Part shown: piece after piece, positions 62,901 through 64,000 of the stretch | Layout: the number at the start of each line of letters is the position of its first letter | How positions within the stretch are numbered: position 1 is the stretch's first letter | Notes under the pieces: generated by a model | The model's database searches: none | Told to the model about the DNA's origin: nothing | The model's input: only the letters and a program-made list of their open reading frames with translations | Translations under genes and position numbers: made by a program | Assembly (NCBI GenBank): GCA_907165065.1 | Contig: OU015550.1 | Coordinates: 4,127,501-4,191,500, forward strand | Length of the DNA: 64,000 bases | Reading direction: 5' to 3' | From: Caprimulgus europaeus | Taxonomy: Eukaryota > Chordata > Aves > Caprimulgiformes > Caprimulgidae

Positions 62901-64000
62901 CCCTGGCAGTGGCAGTGAGGAGAGGGCAGGGCACAGGCAGTCAGGATGGTGGGAGCAGCCAGAGGCTTTGTTCGCTGCCCCAGGGCAGTTTGTGTTTCCT
63001 GCTGGAGCTGTGTCCCTGTCTGGGACAGGAGCACAGAGCCTGGGGAAGGTTCCAGCTGGTCGTGTGAGTCTCACCAGCTGCCTGGGTTTTGTTCAGGGCT
63101 CTGAGCCACTCGCTTTGCTCATCATCTGCTTTCTGCTGAGCCACGGCTCTGGGCTCAGCCTGGAGCTGGTGGCTGGGACAAGCCCTGTGTGTCTGGGGGA
63201 GCACATTTCCCAGCTCCAGGTAGGGCTGAAAGAGAGCTGAAGGGCTCTCCCCTCTGCCACTTCTCTGCACTGGTGGCACTGACCCAGGAGTGTCTTATGG
63301 GCCACATCTGAGCTATGCAGGTGACCTGCAAGGTGCTGTGTGTCCCTTGTCCCTGGCCATTACAGCTACAGAGCAATCCCTGCCAGCCTCATGTCCCAGC
63401 CAGCAGGAACAAGGCAGAAGGAGAAGGATTTATGGGTGATGGTGGGGTCTGCACCCCAGGACCCGCCAGCTCATATTGGGATGTGTTAGGACATTGCTGG
63501 TGGGGCTGGTACCTGCCCCATCCCCTCTGCAAGGGCCACTTGTCCCTGCAGGTCCCTGTGCCTGGCACAGCAGGGAAGGGGCAGCTCTCGGTGTCACTGC
63601 TGGTGGGATGCAACACCCATGTGGATCCAGCACCCCTGTGAATGCAACACCCTCTCCTTTGGGAAACCTCCAGGAAATGGGAAATGTGTTCCTGGGAACA
63701 GGCTGGAGGCAACAATATCCCTAAGCCCTGCGTGTCCCCAGCGTTCCCAGCTGCCAGACGCAGGGCGAGGCCCATTTTCCCCCTGACAATGCCCTTTTAC
63801 CAGGGAGTTTATTTCTATTATAGTACCAGATAAAACAGAAAAGGGGAAGGACGGGGCTGGAGCGGAGCAGCTGCCCTTGCTGGCTGGTTCGCTGCTTTGT
63901 TGTGAGTTAAAAGGCTGGATCAGCGCTGAGACACCGGCCCTGGTGCTCCCTTAAAGCAGGAGGGCTCTTTGCCCCCCGTCCCGGCCCCCACAGAGGGAAT
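62901..64000. other. Right edge, no coding exon recognised
   Basis: GC-rich non-repetitive sequence. A minus-strand AATAAA at 63808-63813 could end a gene entering from the right; in human the next gene after BTG2 is FMOD on the opposite strand. No leucine-rich-repeat coding sequence is visible here. Confidence 0.4.
63808..63813 (-). terminator. Candidate minus-strand poly(A) signal (possible 3' end of FMOD)
   Basis: AATAAA read on the minus strand. The assignment rests only on remembered synteny (FMOD convergent with BTG2). Confidence 0.2.

Noticed and set aside
62432..63034. 200-residue repetitive open frame on the minus strand
   Set aside because: It is an artefact of the 24-bp minisatellite, whose period is a multiple of three.
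62079..64000. FMOD coding sequence expected next to BTG2
   Set aside because: No leucine-rich repeats or Tyr-rich N-terminus found on either strand; the gene probably lies further right.

Overview
The window is vertebrate nuclear DNA, almost certainly from a bird. It has compact introns, CR1 LINE fragments with typical avian 3' ends, and a gene set (TAF8, PIFO/CIMAP3, gastric-type chitinases, BTG2) that I associate with the chicken chromosome 26 type of microchromosome. I cannot name the species. All genes were assembled by hand from exon reading frames, splice sites and remembered family sequences. No database was searched.

Layout. (1) 716-5362, + strand: the last six coding exons and 3'UTR of TAF8, a TFIID subunit; its 5' exons lie left of the window. 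(2) 6935-9650, - strand: a complete six-exon PIFO/CIMAP3 (pitchfork, a ciliary protein), with a candidate RFX X-box just upstream of its start. (3) 9742-32256, - strand: three tandem copies of a roughly 6-9 kb unit. Each unit carries an 11-exon acidic chitinase gene (CHIA-like, called here CHIA-a, CHIA-b and CHIA-c) with its own TATA box, catalytic DGLDxDWE motif and poly(A) signal. Units A and B also carry a decayed piece of PIFO, so the ancestral duplicated unit was PIFO+CHIA. CHIA-a and CHIA-b encode full secreted enzymes with a Ser-Gly linker and a C-terminal chitin-binding domain. CHIA-c has lost the chitin-binding domain through an early stop and carries a deletion and a Trp-to-Gly change in the substrate-cleft exon, so it resembles a chitinase-like lectin in layout. 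(4) 32257-53239: about 21 kb in which I find no gene, only CR1 pieces, micro/minisatellites and a GC-rich island with clustered GATA motifs. (5) 53240-58065, + strand: CpG-rich promoter, two-exon CDS and long 3'UTR of BTG2. (6) 58066-64000: no gene recognised; a 24-bp minisatellite and candidate minus-strand poly(A) signals.

How the parts relate. The three chitinases share promoter layout and are likely co-regulated digestive or defence enzymes, by analogy with chicken and mammalian CHIA. The order and orientation CHIA-PIFO (same strand) matches human 1p13, and chitinase-BTG2 (divergent) matches the CHIT1-BTG2 arrangement of human 1q32. The bird locus therefore joins two chitinase neighbourhoods that are separate in humans, and CHIA-c occupies the CHIT1-like position.
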